Of a DNA stretch of 64,000 nucleotides, positions 35,535 to 59,080 are shown piece after piece (position 1 is the first letter of the stretch; the number at the start of each line of letters is the position of its first letter). A program made the position numbers and the translations under genes. The stretch lies in contig NC_133398.1 in NCBI RefSeq assembly GCF_047511655.1, positions 39,747,638 through 39,811,637 of the forward strand, in the 5' to 3' direction. The notes under the pieces are model-generated. The model was not told where the DNA came from, searched no databases, and saw nothing but the letters and a program-made list of their open reading frames with translations. This DNA is from Castor canadensis. Its lineage: Eukaryota; Chordata; Mammalia; Rodentia; Castoridae.

Positions 35535-36659
35535 CACACTGTGTTATTTGTTCTTTGTACATTTTCCCTGGCTGTTCCCTTGACCTGGAATCTTCACCCT
35601 AATTCCTTTTTCTACCTCTTAAACCTTACTTAATTAGCCTGTCCACTTTTGCCATAACCCAGTTTATAGATAACACTCAGTTTAGGTCAGTGTCCTCCAG
35701 GAAACTTTCCTTTCCCCTAGTATATGTTGGGTACTCCAGCTTTGTCTTTCCATAATACCTTTGTACAGACCAATCATACTTATCACCCTTATTTGGTTTT
35801 TTATTTTGTGTGTGTGTCTCTTTCTTCTATGATGCTCTGAACCTTTTGAAGGTAGAGCTCCTGTATTAGATCCTAATTCCTAGTGCTAGAATTGTACAAG
35901 GCACATAATAGCGTGCATTAAGTTGAATGAGTGAAGCCAAAAAGTATATGGTACAGTGGTTAAGAACCCATTCTTTGGAATGAATTCAATTCTAGCTCTG
36001 GCACACATTGGCTATGTAGTGACTTGTCATATTATTTATCTAATCCTTAATGTTCTCATCCTCATAATGAAAGTTGTGAATATTAAAATGAGATAGTATA
36101 AATGAGACATTTAACACTAGGGATCCTGGAGTATAAGACCAGGCCTAGCCCAGGGCATTGATATCCAGAGACCCTTCTTTCATGTTTCTTGATTGGATAG
36201 GCAGTGATGCAGTTTGTTCCCAAGGAGATATAATCTCATTTGGAGAGTAGAATTACATCCACTTTATGTATTCAGTGAAGGTAGTTCTTCCACATCCAAT
36301 AACAGGTTGTACAGAAGAGAAGATGATTCAAGAAGGCCTTAGAGGAGGTGGGGCTTGAAAGTTGACTGGGATTTGGGTTTTTAGAAAGGAGGAAAGAGTA
36401 TAAATCAATATCAGGAGACCAAGTTAATGACTTATTTAGGAGACATGTTCAGTACATTATACCTGAAGGATGTATGTGCATGCAAAGGTACATGTATGTG
36501 CATCTGGGGGAAGGGAAAAGAAGATGGACATGTGGAGCTAGTTCTGTGAAAAGTAGTGGGAAGTGAAATAAGCAAACAAAGAGGAGTTGGAGTCTGGGTC
36601 TTCACTTCAAGCCTGAGGGATTTGGGAGTTGATCAAGACTGGGTGAGTTTCTAGGGCTG

Positions 36660-36842
36660 TACTGGACATTATGGTAGCCCCCAGCCACATGTAATTACAG
36701 AACTTTAAGTGAAAAAAGATTCAGTTCCTTGTTGCATTGGCTATATTTCAGATGCTTGATTGTCACATGGTAGCTAACTGATTGTATTGGGCAGGTTTAG
36801 AACATTTCCATTATCAGAAAATTCTATTGGACAGTAGTGCTC
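36660..36842 (+). mobile_element. hAT-Charlie-type MER element
   Basis: gcccccagccacatgtaatt and the end aaattctattggacagtag are hallmarks of a non-autonomous hAT family. Diverged. Confidence 0.55.
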
Positions 36843-36898
36843 CAAGATAGCAGATTTCTGGCTTTATGTGGCCTATTCGATCACTTGGCTTTCAAGAC

Positions 36899-36993
36899 TT
36901 TTTTTTTTTTCCCCAGTTGTACTAGGGGTTTGAACTCAGGGCCTCACACTTGCTAGGCAGGCACTCTACCACTTAAGCCATTCCACTAGCTCA
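36899..36993 (-). mobile_element. ID-like SINE
   Basis: cttgctaggcaggcactcta intact. Confidence 0.85.
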
Positions 36994-37066
36994 CAATCAC
37001 TTGGGTTCTTTAAGAAATAATCAGAATTTCTTTCTGATCAATTCCCACAACTCTGCAATGAAAGGC

Positions 37067-37203
37067 ATGGAGTTTAAAAATAGAGGATGGAGGGCTGGAG
37101 GTATGGCTCAAGCAGTAGAGAGCCTGCCTAGCAAACATTAAGCCCTGTGTTCAAATCCTAGTATTAAAAAAAAAAGAGGATGGAGTTTAAAAATAGAGGA
37201 TGG
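37067..37203 (+). mobile_element. ID-like SINE with perfect 24-bp target duplication
   Basis: The unit (37091-37179) is flanked by identical 24-bp copies at 37067-37090 and 37180-37203, which indicates a young insertion. Confidence 0.92.
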
Positions 37204-37365
37204 TAGCATGCTCTGCTCTTCTCTTTTGACATTCTACCATAAGAACAGGAGCCAGAGAAGGAGGAGAAAAGAAGGAAAACCTGTATAGAAAGGGTTATTA
37301 TGTAATATTCACTTGTAAATATTTATTGTATGCTTGCAGTATGCCACGTGTTGTATTAAATGCTG

Positions 37366-37447
37366 GAGATATATCTACATATCTATAGATATGGCTATCT
37401 AGATATATGGCTATACATCTATATATCATATATATCTATATCTGGAG
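37366..37447. repeat. TATC/ATATC-rich low-complexity tract
   Basis: Degenerate (ATATCT)n-like pattern. Confidence 0.8.
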
Positions 37448-38474
37448 TTGGGTCTGGAGGCTAAAATGGGCTAAAATACTGTCTTAGTTTAGTTGTATGA
37501 GCATTGTCACTGTGTCAGCTTCTCAGAGTGTAGTAAATAGGAACATCATAACTTCAGAACTCTGGGGGAATAAAGAATATGAGGGCAGGAGGGATAGTTC
37601 CCTTTATCCTGCAACAGTCAGCCCTGGTCCCAGCTTCCATTGATTCCTCCCTGTCTCTGCTCTCAAACTGTGCTCTCTTTTATTGTCAGCATGAGTTGTC
37701 AGTCACCACATGAATTGATTCTTAATGCCCAATGAAGACATACTTCACTTCTCAGTCCATTACCTGCTCATTCATCAGTTTCTACTAAGAGGAAACAGAA
37801 ACAGATGCCCCTCAGAGCACATAGCATTTCAAAATTAGACCTGCTGCACCATTATCAATGAGGGGTCCAGATTTAGGATTTTAGATTTACAGCTGACTCT
37901 TCATGCTTTTGCATCAATGCTTTCCCAGAATGCCTTTTGGAGCTCTCTGGACTACATTATATTAACATTATATTAATGTGTGCTTACTCACAACTGTTGA
38001 CAAAGTGTTCTTTGACTTCTGTTGTTTCTTCTTACTTTAAAGCTCAAACCTGGCAGTTGTCTCTCATTAATTATGTTAAATCTAAATTTTCTATGCTACT
38101 GTTCTTCAGTATCTCTATTTTCGTGTGTGTGCATAACAGGTCCTTTGGCTCATCCAACTAAGTCTGCTTTCTCTCCATGACCCATGAGTTGCCATTGCTG
38201 AAATCTGTTCTGTCACTTGTGCTTTTCAGAGTGAAATGACCTCTCCTAGTCCTTTCCTTATCAGTCCCCTTGGCCCCTAGTCTTCTCTAACTGAGTGGTT
38301 TCTGGAGGCCTTTCCTAACTAATACAGGACTTTGGATCTCCTTAGCTAGCCTGTATATTTTTACACTAACCCAATTTCTATGGATTTGCACCTCCTCGGC
38401 TCTCATTTATTCGCTCTGCCTTGCATTATCTTATCTTTGCATATATATTGAAACGCTTAGAAATTCTGGTTTTG

Positions 38475-38560
38475 GGGTTGGGGTGTGGCTCACGTGGTAG
38501 AGCACCTGCCTATTAAGTGCAAGGCCCTGAGTTCAAACTCCGGTAACCTCAACAAAAACA
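38475..38560 (+). mobile_element. ID-like SINE
   Basis: ggtagagcacctgcctatta and gagttcaaactccggtaacc. Confidence 0.85.
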
Positions 38561-38799
38561 TCTGGTTTCTGTTTTCTTTGTTTATGAACACGAAGCTTGT
38601 ATACAAGGTATAAGTGCTGCTTTGACTTCAGGCAGTGTTTCCCCAATGTTAGAGGTGTTAGAGGCTTGAGCATTGATTAGGTTCTAGAGTGTAGGGAGGC
38701 ATCCCAAAGGTCTAGTCCTGGCCTTGCCCATGAGTCCCTTTTCTTATTCCACCTTCTTGGGTTAAATTTTAAAATAAGATTTTAACAATAAAAAAATAT

Positions 38800-38905
38800 T
38801 TCTTGGGGTGGGGATGTAGCTTAGGGTAGTAGAACATGTGCTTAGAATTCACTAGGCTTGGGTTTAAGTCACTTCACCAAAAAAAGAAAAAAAAAAAAGA
38901 AGAAG
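38800..38905 (+). mobile_element. ID-like SINE, diverged
   Basis: ggggtggggatgtagcttag with an A/G-rich tail. Confidence 0.7.
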
Positions 38906-38950
38906 AAAAAGATATTTCTTTAAATGAAGTAGTATAAGCTAGCAATTCCA

Positions 38951-39167
38951 CTTTTTTTTTGGTGGGACTAGAGTTTGAACTCAGGGCTTCACTCTTATAA
39001 AACAGGCACTCTACTGTTTGAACCCCACCTCTAGTCCATTTTTGTTCTGTTTATTTTGGAGATGGAGTCTTGAGAACTATTTGCCTGGGCTGGCCTCAAA
39101 CCAAGATCCTCCCAATCTCAGCCTCCCAAGTAGTTAGGATTGTAGGTGTGAGCCACCAGTGCCCTGC
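38951..39167 (-). mobile_element. Composite B1 + ID-like SINE
   Basis: Full length: gtgggactagagtttgaact to gtaggtgtgagccaccagtg. Confidence 0.85.
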
Positions 39168-39181
39168 AATTTTATTTATTT

Positions 39182-39345
39182 ATTTTTTTTGGTGGTACTA
39201 GGGATTCAGTTTAGGACCTTGAGCTTTACCCCTTGAGACATGCTCCAGTCCTTTGGCTTTTAGTTTGTTTTTCACATAGGATCTCAAGCTAACTGCCTGG
39301 ACTGACCTGTCTCTGCCTCACAGGTGTATACTATCCCACCCAGCA
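39182..39345 (-). mobile_element. SINE, ID-like plus shortened B1-like part
   Basis: ggtggtactagggattcagt and a decayed left part ending near cccacccagc. Confidence 0.65.
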
Positions 39346-39347
39346 TT

Positions 39348-39798
39348 AATCTTAATTGTCAGTCTGATTGGATCAAGAAATAAGAGCTTAGTAAAGTACA
39401 TTTCTGGGAGTCAGTGAGGGTGTTTCCTGAGACAGTTATATCATGGACCTAATGTATGGTTTAATTCATTGATGGATTTAAACTTTGACTAGACTAGTGA
39501 AAAATGGTGAACTGTGGAAGGTGGGCCTGGTTGGAGGAAGTAGGTCACTGTGGTGTGTTCTTGGAGCTGTATCTTGCCCTGGCCCTGGTCCTGTTACCTC
39601 TGCTCTACTTTCTGTCCACCATGATGTGAGTTGCTCTGCTGGGCTTCGAGTCTACCATGGTGTGAGATTCCTTGCCTTACCCTTTCCTCCATAAAGGACC
39701 GAACTCTGAAGCCATAAGCAAAATAAATAATTTCTTTCTTTTGTTGCTTCTGTCAGGTATTTGGCTAAGAGGTGATGAAATTTAACACATTGGGTAAT
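39348..39798 (+). mobile_element. Solo LTR, MaLR-like
   Basis: Related to the LTR at 29834 (shared aatggtgaactgtggaaggt and ggaggaagtaggtcac), with AATAAATAATTTC as its poly(A) region. Confidence 0.65.
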
Positions 39799-40029
39799 CT
39801 CATCCTCTCTTTGCCTCACCTTCTATGACATGTTGATGCCTCTCAAATACATATGCTCAGTTTGTTCCTCTCTCCTGAGCTTCATACTAGTATATCCCAG
39901 CTTGACTTTTGGGTCTTCCAGAGGCCATGAAAACTGTTTGTCTTCCAGTATGAAATTGCTACACCTTCACCTTCAACATCTTCCCCTAAATAATGTCTTT
40001 CTGTATGTTCCTTTTTTGTTAATTGGAAA

Positions 40030-40341
40030 TTTATTTTTTTTTAAGTGGTGCATGGTTTTGAACTTAGGGACTCATGCTTTCTCTACAACTTGAGATACAC
40101 CCTTAGCCCTTTTTTCCTTTACTTATTTCTTAGGCAGAGTCTTACGTTTTTACCTGGAGCCAGCCTCAGATTGTGATCCTCCCTTGAGGAGGTCTCTCAA
40201 GGCTGGGATCACAGATATGTACCACTGCTCTGGCTTATTAATTGAAATGGGGGTCTCACTTTTTGTGCAGGCTGGACTCAAACTGAAATCCTTCCAATCT
40301 CCATCTCCTGAATAGCTGGGATTACATGTGTGAGTGCCTAG
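40030..40341 (-). mobile_element. Two reversed SINE pieces, diverged
   Basis: An ID-like part (gttttgaacttagggactca) followed by two B1-like parts in series. Confidence 0.6.
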
Positions 40342-41244
40342 TCAAATTAAATATCTTTGTTTGGTATCTCCCTTTACTCCTTTGTCACTTCTCAAATGTC
40401 ATAAGAAATTAAGTCTGTCTTCCAGGTTTCTCCTGACTCTCTTCCTCTCCACTCTCTTTACTTCTGCTTTTGTTCAGGCCTCATATTACCTCTGAATTTC
40501 TTATTTCTCTTCTGATAGTCTACATGTCCATAAAGGTTATTTTTTCAAAAGAATATCAATATCTCCACTGTTGTATATTGCACAAAGGTGCCATATTCAC
40601 ACTTTAGAAATTGTAGATTTGTGTATTTATTATGGCAGATTGGAGTAAAATGTTCTTGTAACAGCAGTATATTATTTCAGTTAAGAAAGAGAAACCTAAT
40701 ACACAGACACATTAGAACTGAAGGACATTGTCATTCTTATCTTCTTAGTTCTCTGGCTGACAAACTCCTTCCCATCCTTTAAAACCCTGCCTAAATATCC
40801 CTTCCTCATGAAACCATTTTTAGTACTCCCCTGGAGTCATTCAGTCCTCTCACTAGGCTAATGTCATATTTGGTTTCTCTCTTATAGTGCTTGTCATATT
40901 ATATTGCAATAATTGGTATGTGAGTCTGTCTGCCTCATTCTATTCCAGGCTCCATGTCTTATTTACCTTTGAGAGATCCTCAGCATGTAGCATGATGTCT
41001 AGCACATAGAGAATATCAGTAAATGTGTAACAAATATATTAGCTTAGTGTGACTCAGGCAGGGAGGTAAATACCCCATTATCTCATTTAATCCTCACAGT
41101 AGCCTCTTGAGTCCTGTCATCATCACCGATTTATAGGTGAGGAGATTGAGTCTGGGGAAGTGAAGTCACCTGCTTTGATTAACAGCTGGCATATCATGTG
41201 TATGGTGTCGCTGGGGTGTGACCCTGTGGGACTCATGCTAGTAA

Positions 41245-52016
<10,772 letters not shown>

Positions 52017-52113
52017 TTCTGTAGAGCCTAAACTTTTGATGCAAGTGTGGCCAATTGGAGCGAACTGCTAGCGTTTATTTTGGATTGTTTGAGACTGTCT
52101 GCTCATTTCTTGA

Positions 52114-52119
52114 ATTAAA
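52114..52119 (+). terminator. APTX: APTX poly(A) signal ATTAAA (proximal)
   Basis: Common variant hexamer about 100 nt after the stop, with TGTTTT downstream. Confidence 0.55.
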
Positions 52120-52725
52120 ACACACAGCTGTTTTACAAAGCTTATTTTATTCTTGAGTGACCATAATTTAGGGTGACTCAAAATAGTTTAGGAATTAGGA
52201 ATTTGGGTTTGTCATGGATAGATATGTTCTCTAGTGAGGGTGACTGGAACAAGCCTAAGCACCATATCCAGAACTTTTGTCAGGTCTAATGGGAGGATAG
52301 CCACATTCAGATATAGGATATAGAAGCAGAGGGCTTGTTAAATATTTTTGTTCTTTACATTTATTTCCCCTTCTCTGGAGGCACGTAGCATCTTTTTATT
52401 TCACCAAAGTGGCTAGAGTGGACTCTTGTTGATCCTGAAGACTCTGAGGAATCTAGTTCTCTGACCTTAATGTGTTCTGTAATAGTCTTCTTCCTTCCAT
52501 GGGGAGGCTTAGTTTATTCTGTCCCTTCCACTCCCTTCTATCCAAGGTCACCTAAATGCTCTTCTCTTAGGAAGTCTGTCTCATCAGTTCTTCACTGTGA
52601 ACAATGGGTTAGATGACTGTGAAGTTTTCTTCTAGTATTAGGGGTGGTGAGGACACACTGAGCCATGTTTATCACAGTTCAACAGTCAAGTCTTCTCACT
52701 GGTCTGCTTGGATCTGTTGTCTGAA

Positions 52726-52731
52726 ATTAAA
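52726..52731 (+). terminator. APTX: APTX poly(A) signal ATTAAA (distal candidate)
   Basis: Followed by a GT-rich region (cttattgtttgaggc), typical of a downstream element. Confidence 0.4.
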
Positions 52732-52739
52732 GTCTTATT

Positions 52740-54830
52740 GTTTGAGGCATCTCTGTTAAGTGGGTGAAAATGATTAGAAGTTCAGCTGACAATCCACAAA
52801 CCAATTGGTTGGTTTCTAATGCATGCAAAGGTTGCACAGAACCACAGCTTTATTTTTCCCTGAGAACAAATTTGGATGGAACAATTGTATGAAGTTGGAT
52901 TTTGGATAATATTAAAACTAAAGGGAAAAAATACAAATTGTTTTTGATCAAATTGCTATATAGTTGGGGATGACTTTTCTTCATTTTTGAGTTGTTTAAA
53001 AAAAAAAAAAACCTTGAAAAAAAAGATGTTTTCTCTGGAGAGAAGAACCTTGATCCATAGAGACCACATTTGACCTCATTGTTTGTTACAAATAAATAAA
53101 ATACCACACAGGTTGCTTGTTGAGTGTGGGTACGGTAGTAATTAGTAGTACTTAATGATATAGAGCTACCATTTTTCAACTCCTATGTATTCAGCATTAT
53201 GCTAAGCACTTTAGTTAAATTATCTCATTGGATTCTCACTGTACATGTCTATGAGTTAGGTATTATTGTTTTATCCCTTTAGTGAATGAGTATATAATAT
53301 TCTATAAAGGGGTCATGGGCTCCAAAATTGGTTTTGGTATTTGATGTATCGAACTCATTGTTTTTCCTGTCAGTTGAAAAGTACAAATGCAGGAATAGCC
53401 ATCAGGGACCAAAGAACCCAGGGCCTGTGGGCTCATGTTGATCAAAAGCCTTCTATGGCGTTTCATTGATTTCCCTGAAGTCATCTGGTTTCTTTAAAGT
53501 CTCTTTTTGTTCATCTCTCATTATCCACCATCTTTCATCTCTGTCTTCTGTTGCTATTGTGCTCTAGGAATATAATTCTTACCTTGCCAGCCCATCTGTC
53601 CTTCTGCTTGGCTTCAACCTGGACCTTTGAGCCTGCCTGTTTATCTACTTCCTCTTTTGCAGTGGTTGTCCACTTACTCTCTGGTCTGTGGTTTTCTTCA
53701 CCAACCTAGCTGTAGTAGAAGAAATGTGACTTCATAGCTTCCCCTTTACTGTCATCAGGTACTCTTCAAAATCGGTAGTAGATTACTAAGAACAAACCTG
53801 GATTTTGACCTGGGTCCCAATTCGGGCTCTGCTACTCTGCTGAGGAATCTTGGGCAAGTTTCCTATTTTCATTGAACTTTAGTATTCATGCACAAATGGG
53901 TACAACAGGGTTGGGTTACAAGGATCAGACAAAATAATCCAGGTAGGGTTTAGCAGTATCTAGTACAGGGAAAGGCTCTATTAATGGTAACTGGAAGCCT
54001 CTTCTTTTATCATGGTAGGGGTTGGGGTCACCTGATCTTTCCACATCTAATACCTTAGGGCCCTAGAAGCATTCTAAAAATGATGTACTCCATGGACTCA
54101 TAAGATCAGAATTATTGGGCTCTACCCTAGAACTGCTGAGTGACAATTCTGAGGGCATAGGAATATGCATTTTAAAACATTGAAGGTGATCTTTAGTCAG
54201 TTAAGGTTTGAGAACCATGATATAAATGAACCTTTGGCTTCAAAGAATCTTCTGAAATGTCTAGGTTTGGCTGTGCCCTGCCAGGATGTACATACCATTT
54301 TGTGATTGGCTGTCTGGGTCATTGCAGGCTTTTCTTTCCTCCTGCAGGGTCGAGTTTATTTCAGAATTTGGGAGGCCTCAGGAATTAGGTGAGGGAGAGT
54401 GCCTGTCTATGAGGATCAGTTCTTTTCTGCGGGAGCTACAGGGAGACCCTTTGGTCCCAGGCTCTTAGGGGCCAGATCTGGAAGAAGGAATGGTCAATCC
54501 AGTAGCTTGTCTGAGAGCTGTGATGAACACTGCCAGCCTTAGGCTTAGAGTTTAAGCATTTTTTACCTTCTGGGTCTATCTCTGAGATATCCAGGTATAA
54601 ATGGTCCTTGCAGGAATCAGATCATACTTGAGATGGTCATTAAGGATTTCTGTAATTTCAGAGACATTTCCTTGAGCATCTGGTATTCAGTCACACACAC
54701 TGAATATGACTGGAAATCAGAGATTCAGGACTCCTTTGTAGAGTTGTCCTAACTACTTCCCTCTGCTCCCAACAACTATATGGACATTTTCATAGAGCTC
54801 TGAAGATTTTTACCATAGACTTAAGTTAAA
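52740..54830. other. Unique intergenic DNA downstream of APTX
   Basis: About 2.1 kb with no recognised gene or intact repeat. Confidence 0.5.
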
Positions 54831-54836
54831 AAAAAT

Positions 54837-54936
54837 GTGCGTGCTGGCACAGTGGCTCAAGTGGTAGAGCACCTGCCTAGCAAGTGTGAGGCCCTGAGTT
54901 CAAACCCCAGGACCACCAAAGGGGAAAAAAAAAACG
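54837..54936 (+). mobile_element. ID-like SINE
   Basis: Near-consensus: tggtagagcacctgcctagc and gagttcaaaccccaggacc. Confidence 0.88.
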
Positions 54937-54939
54937 TGC

Positions 54940-56045
54940 TGAAAGCCATGAAGCCCATTCTCCAAAATAATGTGTATGTACACATTTTGTATATGTTATC
55001 CAGGAGTTTGTTGAGTCATAGAAGTGCTTCCATAGACCTCAATTTAAGAATCTCTAGAAAAAAGGGTCATCTTTCATCTGGGTTATTTAGAAATCTGGGG
55101 TTACTATGGAGGACTAGACTTGACCTTCAGGATGTTTCAGGAGTTTTTCAAGCCCAGGGACTGCTGGCTCCAGTTTAGCCACCACACTCAGGCACTTCGG
55201 AAAATTTTCAGTAGTTTTGAGGGTTCGGATACTGTGGATGACACTCTTCAGAAGCTATCTAAAAGGCATTCAGTATACTTTAGTAGGGTGAATGTCTAGG
55301 GGAACACAGTAAATGTTACCTGCACAGATTGATCAGTTGCACTGGGACTATCCCAGGACAATGGAGTGGCAGTATTTGGATACGGTATGTTAACAGAAGT
55401 TTGTAGCAATGTGTACTGTTAGTCTAAGGTAGAGATTTTACTGAGATCCCAATGCTCTTAAGAATTACATAACATTTAACCAAGCTTCAGATAAAGTTAT
55501 CCTGGTATGCCTTTTAAAAACATATTACAAGAGCATTAATTTAATTTCTATCTAATTAACAAAGCTATATAGTATATCAATATTAAAATAAAAATATTTT
55601 ATTAGGAACTCCAACCAAGAGGAGAATGTTATCAATGTGGTATGTGAAATGTTCTGAAGGAAAATTTGGAAGAGTGAGGTGATTACTGCCACTTTCTTTG
55701 TTCAGCCAAGTTAACTTGAAAACAGATCTTTTAACAGAAAAAAAATGTAAACAATGTCTTGGACCAGAAAAAGGACATGAGATATTGAAGCATACATAGC
55801 CCATGACCCCCCTACTTTTCCCAGGTAGGTTATTTGTTGTCATTAGAAAAAAATGAGCTTTTCTGATATTGGAATACAACTGGGTGAAGTCTTTCGAGGG
55901 TATAGGGAGTACTGGCATGAAAATGTAGACCAGAAGCAAATAAATCATATTCGTGATGCCAAGGCATAGTGTTTCATTCATTAGGGGGTTTTCTTTTACC
56001 TTGGCCCCTTCATAGCCATGTAAGTGAGCGGTTTTAAAATAAAGC
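54940..56045. other. Unique intergenic DNA
   Basis: No gene recognised. A 132-codon minus-strand ORF (55583-55981) has no familiar motif, an AT-rich make-up and no start context worth noting, so it is likely chance. Confidence 0.5.
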
Positions 56046-56048
56046 AGT

Positions 56049-56161
56049 TAAGGCTGGGCATGGTGGCTCATGCTTACAGCGTGGGCTAGAGAAGAGATGG
56101 GAGATGGGAGGATCATGGAGCCCAGCCTGGGCAAAAAGCTAGTGAGGCCCCATCTCAACTG
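56049..56161 (+). mobile_element. B1-like SINE
   Basis: gctgggcatggtggctcatg and tagtgaggccccatctcaac. Confidence 0.7.
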
Positions 56162-56162
56162 A

Positions 56163-56381
56163 TAGCTGGTGTACTGGTATGTGCTTGTAATCCAAGTTTA
56201 CATGGGAAACTTAAAATAGGAGAATTATGGTCCAGGCCAGTTCAGGCAAAAATGTGAAACCTAATCCCAAAAATAACCAAAGCGAAAAGGGCTTGGAGGC
56301 ATGACTCAAATGGTAAAGTGCCTGCATAGCAAGTGGTAACGCCCTTAGTTCAAACCCTATTATTGCCAAAAATAAAAATAA
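56163..56381 (+). mobile_element. Composite B1 + ID-like SINE, diverged
   Basis: aaaataaccaaagcgaaaag at the joint, then ggtaaagtgcctgcatagca. Confidence 0.7.
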
Positions 56382-56673
56382 GTGAATAAAGCAGTTGAAT
56401 ATGGATGAACACTTAAATCTACCCAAGAAAGCAAATGTATAACCCAGCTCTTCTGTTGCTGTAAGAAGGCAGATGTGACAAAGCTGGACTGGAAACCTGA
56501 AACTGAGAAAGTGCGTTTCTTATAGGAGAGTATGAAAAGTAGATCTGGGCTCTTAAAGTGCCTTAGGCTCTAAAATGGAGCAATCCAGTACCTGTATCTT
56601 TATGTGCTAATGTTTTAGAAAGCAAACTAACAGCAAGATGTAGCCTTTGAGTTTTAAATTCTAATGATTAGGT

Positions 56674-57052
56674 TATTATGGTTTGAATATGAAGTGTGAT
56701 CCCAAAAAACCCATGTATTGAAGGCTTGGTTCCCAGCTTGGGGCACTATTTTGGGAGGTGGTGGAACTTTAGGAGGTGGGGCCTAACTGGAGGAAGACAC
56801 TTGAGGAGGCATGTTTTTGGGGGTGTATGTCTTGTCCTGCTCCACTACCCCCAGTTTTCTGTCTGCCATGAGGCAAACAGCCTCCTCTCTACATGCTCCT
56901 GCCACCACGATATTCTTCACCATGGCCCAGAATTATTGGAGCCAAGGATTAAGGACTGAAACTTTTGAAATTGTGAGCCAAAATATACCTTTCCTCCCTT
57001 GGGTTATTTATGTCAGGTATTTTGTCACAGAAATGGAAGTCTGACTAATAAA
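56674..57052 (+). repeat. 5' LTR of the MaLR-type element
   Basis: ttatggtttgaatatgaagt, aggaggtggggcctaactgg and the end tctgactaataaa parallel the 3' LTR over its length. Confidence 0.8.
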
Positions 57053-57554
57053 ATCGGTACTAGGGAAGTGGGGTCATTGCTGAGACTAAACCTGATCATG
57101 GGATTCTTAAGCCTTTGGAACTGGTTTCTGGAAGAGTTTGGAGATGTGGGCTAGAGCAGCCCTAGAGTGTTGTAAGCAGAGCTTAATGGTTGATTTTGGG
57201 GCTCAGAAGACCAGAATACTAATAGAAATGTGGACATAAAGACTGTGCTCATATTTCAGGTAACAATGAAGATTATATTGGGAATTGGAGTAGAGGCCAT
57301 TAGTGATACATTCAGGCCAAGAATTTGTCTACATTTTATCTCTGTCCTGAGACTGGGGGAGTTTTGAGTTTAAAGGTGATAGATTAATTAATCTGACAGA
57401 GAAAATTTCAAGATAGCCCAGCATTCAGGCTGTGGCAATGATTATTGCTGGCTGCTTTCAGCCAAGTTTATTGGGAGAAAGAAGCAGAGTAGAAAGATTT
57501 GAAAAACATGCCGTTTGTTCAGAAAAGGAACATGCTTAAAGTTGGGGCCAAGGA

Positions 57555-57557
<3 letters not shown>

Positions 57558-57619
<62 letters not shown>
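57558..57619. repeat. (TG)n microsatellite
   Basis: About 30 pure units at the tail end of the reversed SINE that follows. Confidence 0.95.
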
Positions 57620-57621
<2 letters not shown>

Positions 57622-57834
57622 GTGGGACTGGGGTTTGAACTCAGGACTTTGCGCTTGCAAAGAAGGTGCTCTATTACTTGAGCAGTGCCTCCAGTCCATT
57701 TTGCTCTGGTAATTTTGGAGTTGGGAGATCTCACAAACTATTTGCCCAGACTGACCTCAAACTGCAGTCCTCCCAGCTTCAGCCTCCTGAATAACTAGGA
57801 TTGTAGATGTGAGCCACCAGCTCACACCCATACC
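57618..57834 (-). mobile_element. Composite SINE nested in the MaLR element
   Basis: ggtgggactggggtttgaac, joint ccagtccattttgctctggt and end gatgtgagccaccagctc. Confidence 0.85.
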
Positions 57835-58105
57835 AGGGCTAAAGGTGTGGTTGTTAAAGAGACTAGGGCCGTTAAAAAAAAAAAAAAGCCAAAGTGTCAC
57901 AGCTCTTTTAGACTTTGTCCAGCAGGTTTTCTGGCTTATGCTGGAAAACCCCCTCAGTAAAAAAAAAAAAAAAAAAAAAAAAGCCAGGTAGTTTGCATCA
58001 GGATAGTAGGAAAGCTGCCTTGAGGACATCTCAGAATTGACCAGACCACACCCATCACACATAGCCTCACAGGTGTGAAAATTTAAATTCATTTAAAAAA
58101 CTTTT

Positions 58106-58165
58106 GACCCAAGCATTGTATGCACATATGAATAATAAAAAAATTTTAAAAATAAATAAAAAATT
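58106..58165 (+). mobile_element. Very short L1 3' tail
   Basis: Only acccaagcattgtatgcaca and tatgaataat plus an A-rich tail remain, the extreme 3' end of the young L1 family. Confidence 0.7.
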
Positions 58166-58554
58166 GCCTTAGAAGAGAATGCTTCAAGTATGTCCTGCTT
58201 ACACAGGGCTGCCTAGAAAGCTGTTTCCCCAGGATTTATCTCACTATGCCTTGCTCTCCCAGGTTCTCAGAGACCAATGCTGAGAGGCCTTGGCTACCAC
58301 TTGAACTGGTGGCAGACCTTAGCATTATCCATGTGATGCTTGTTTGGTAGGCATGCAAAGTGCAAGAGTTGCAAACTCATGGAGGTTTCCTCCAAGATTT
58401 CAAAGGAATGCCTGGGAGGCCAGGCAATGTGTGACAGTGACAGAGTACCTGCACGCAGCCCCTCAGAAGGCAATGTATGAAGATGTGAGGGTGAAGCCTA
58501 AGCTTCAGTGAAGAATCCAGGATATTGGAATGTGGAGAGAGGACTATGAGAAGC

Positions 58555-59080
58555 CTATGAGAACTTGACATAAGCACAGCTATACCCAATAATCTGCAGG
58601 CTGAGTTTGGCATGGCCCCAGCTGCAGAAGAGGGCAATGTCACTCCTCCCCGAGAACTGTTGCTCCACCTCCTTGTTTGTGACTGTATATAAAAGACTCT
58701 CTGAAGGAGGATGTGATTGGCTGGCTGCTGGCTGCTTGTGAGGTATGGATGCTGCAGATGCTGCTGGCAGTGGCTGCTGTTCTGTGTCTGTGAGTCTAAG
58801 GACTGACACTTTAGGAGTTATGCTAGAGATTAGAGGAAACATGGGACAGTGCAAGTCTGAGGACCGAGACTTTAAAGAATAAAAAAGAAGAAAGGCTTTA
58901 AAGAATAGAGAAAAGAAGCAAAGTACAAGAAGAGAAGTAAAAAGGAGGAAATGAGGCTGTTGTGTGTCTCCATCTGAGCACCCAGCACACCTGACCCCAG
59001 CTTTGTGCATGTTTGTCTTCTATCGTTTGTCCTTTCTGCATCTCCAGTCAACCCCTAGTTAGGTTCGTAGGACAGGAGCT
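58555..59080 (+). mobile_element. LTR-like block nested in the MaLR element (boundaries uncertain)
   Basis: TATATAAAAG (58686-58695) followed 190 bp later by AATAAA (58878-58883) and a T/C-rich stretch is the layout of an LTR U3-R-U5. It is unlike the surrounding internal sequence. Clear TG/CA ends were not found. Confidence 0.45.

Larger units (their letters stand above)
52017..52735 (+). other. APTX: APTX 3' UTR (one or two forms)
   Basis: Follows TGA. A short form would end after ATTAAA at 52114-52119. A longer one would use ATTAAA at 52726-52731. The stretch is repeat-free. Confidence 0.6.

Noticed and set aside
55583-55981. 132-codon minus-strand ORF
   Set aside because: No motif, no splice-consistent neighbours and AT-rich chance composition.
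58555-59010. 151-codon minus-strand ORF
   Set aside because: It lies antisense within the LTR-like block of a retroelement.
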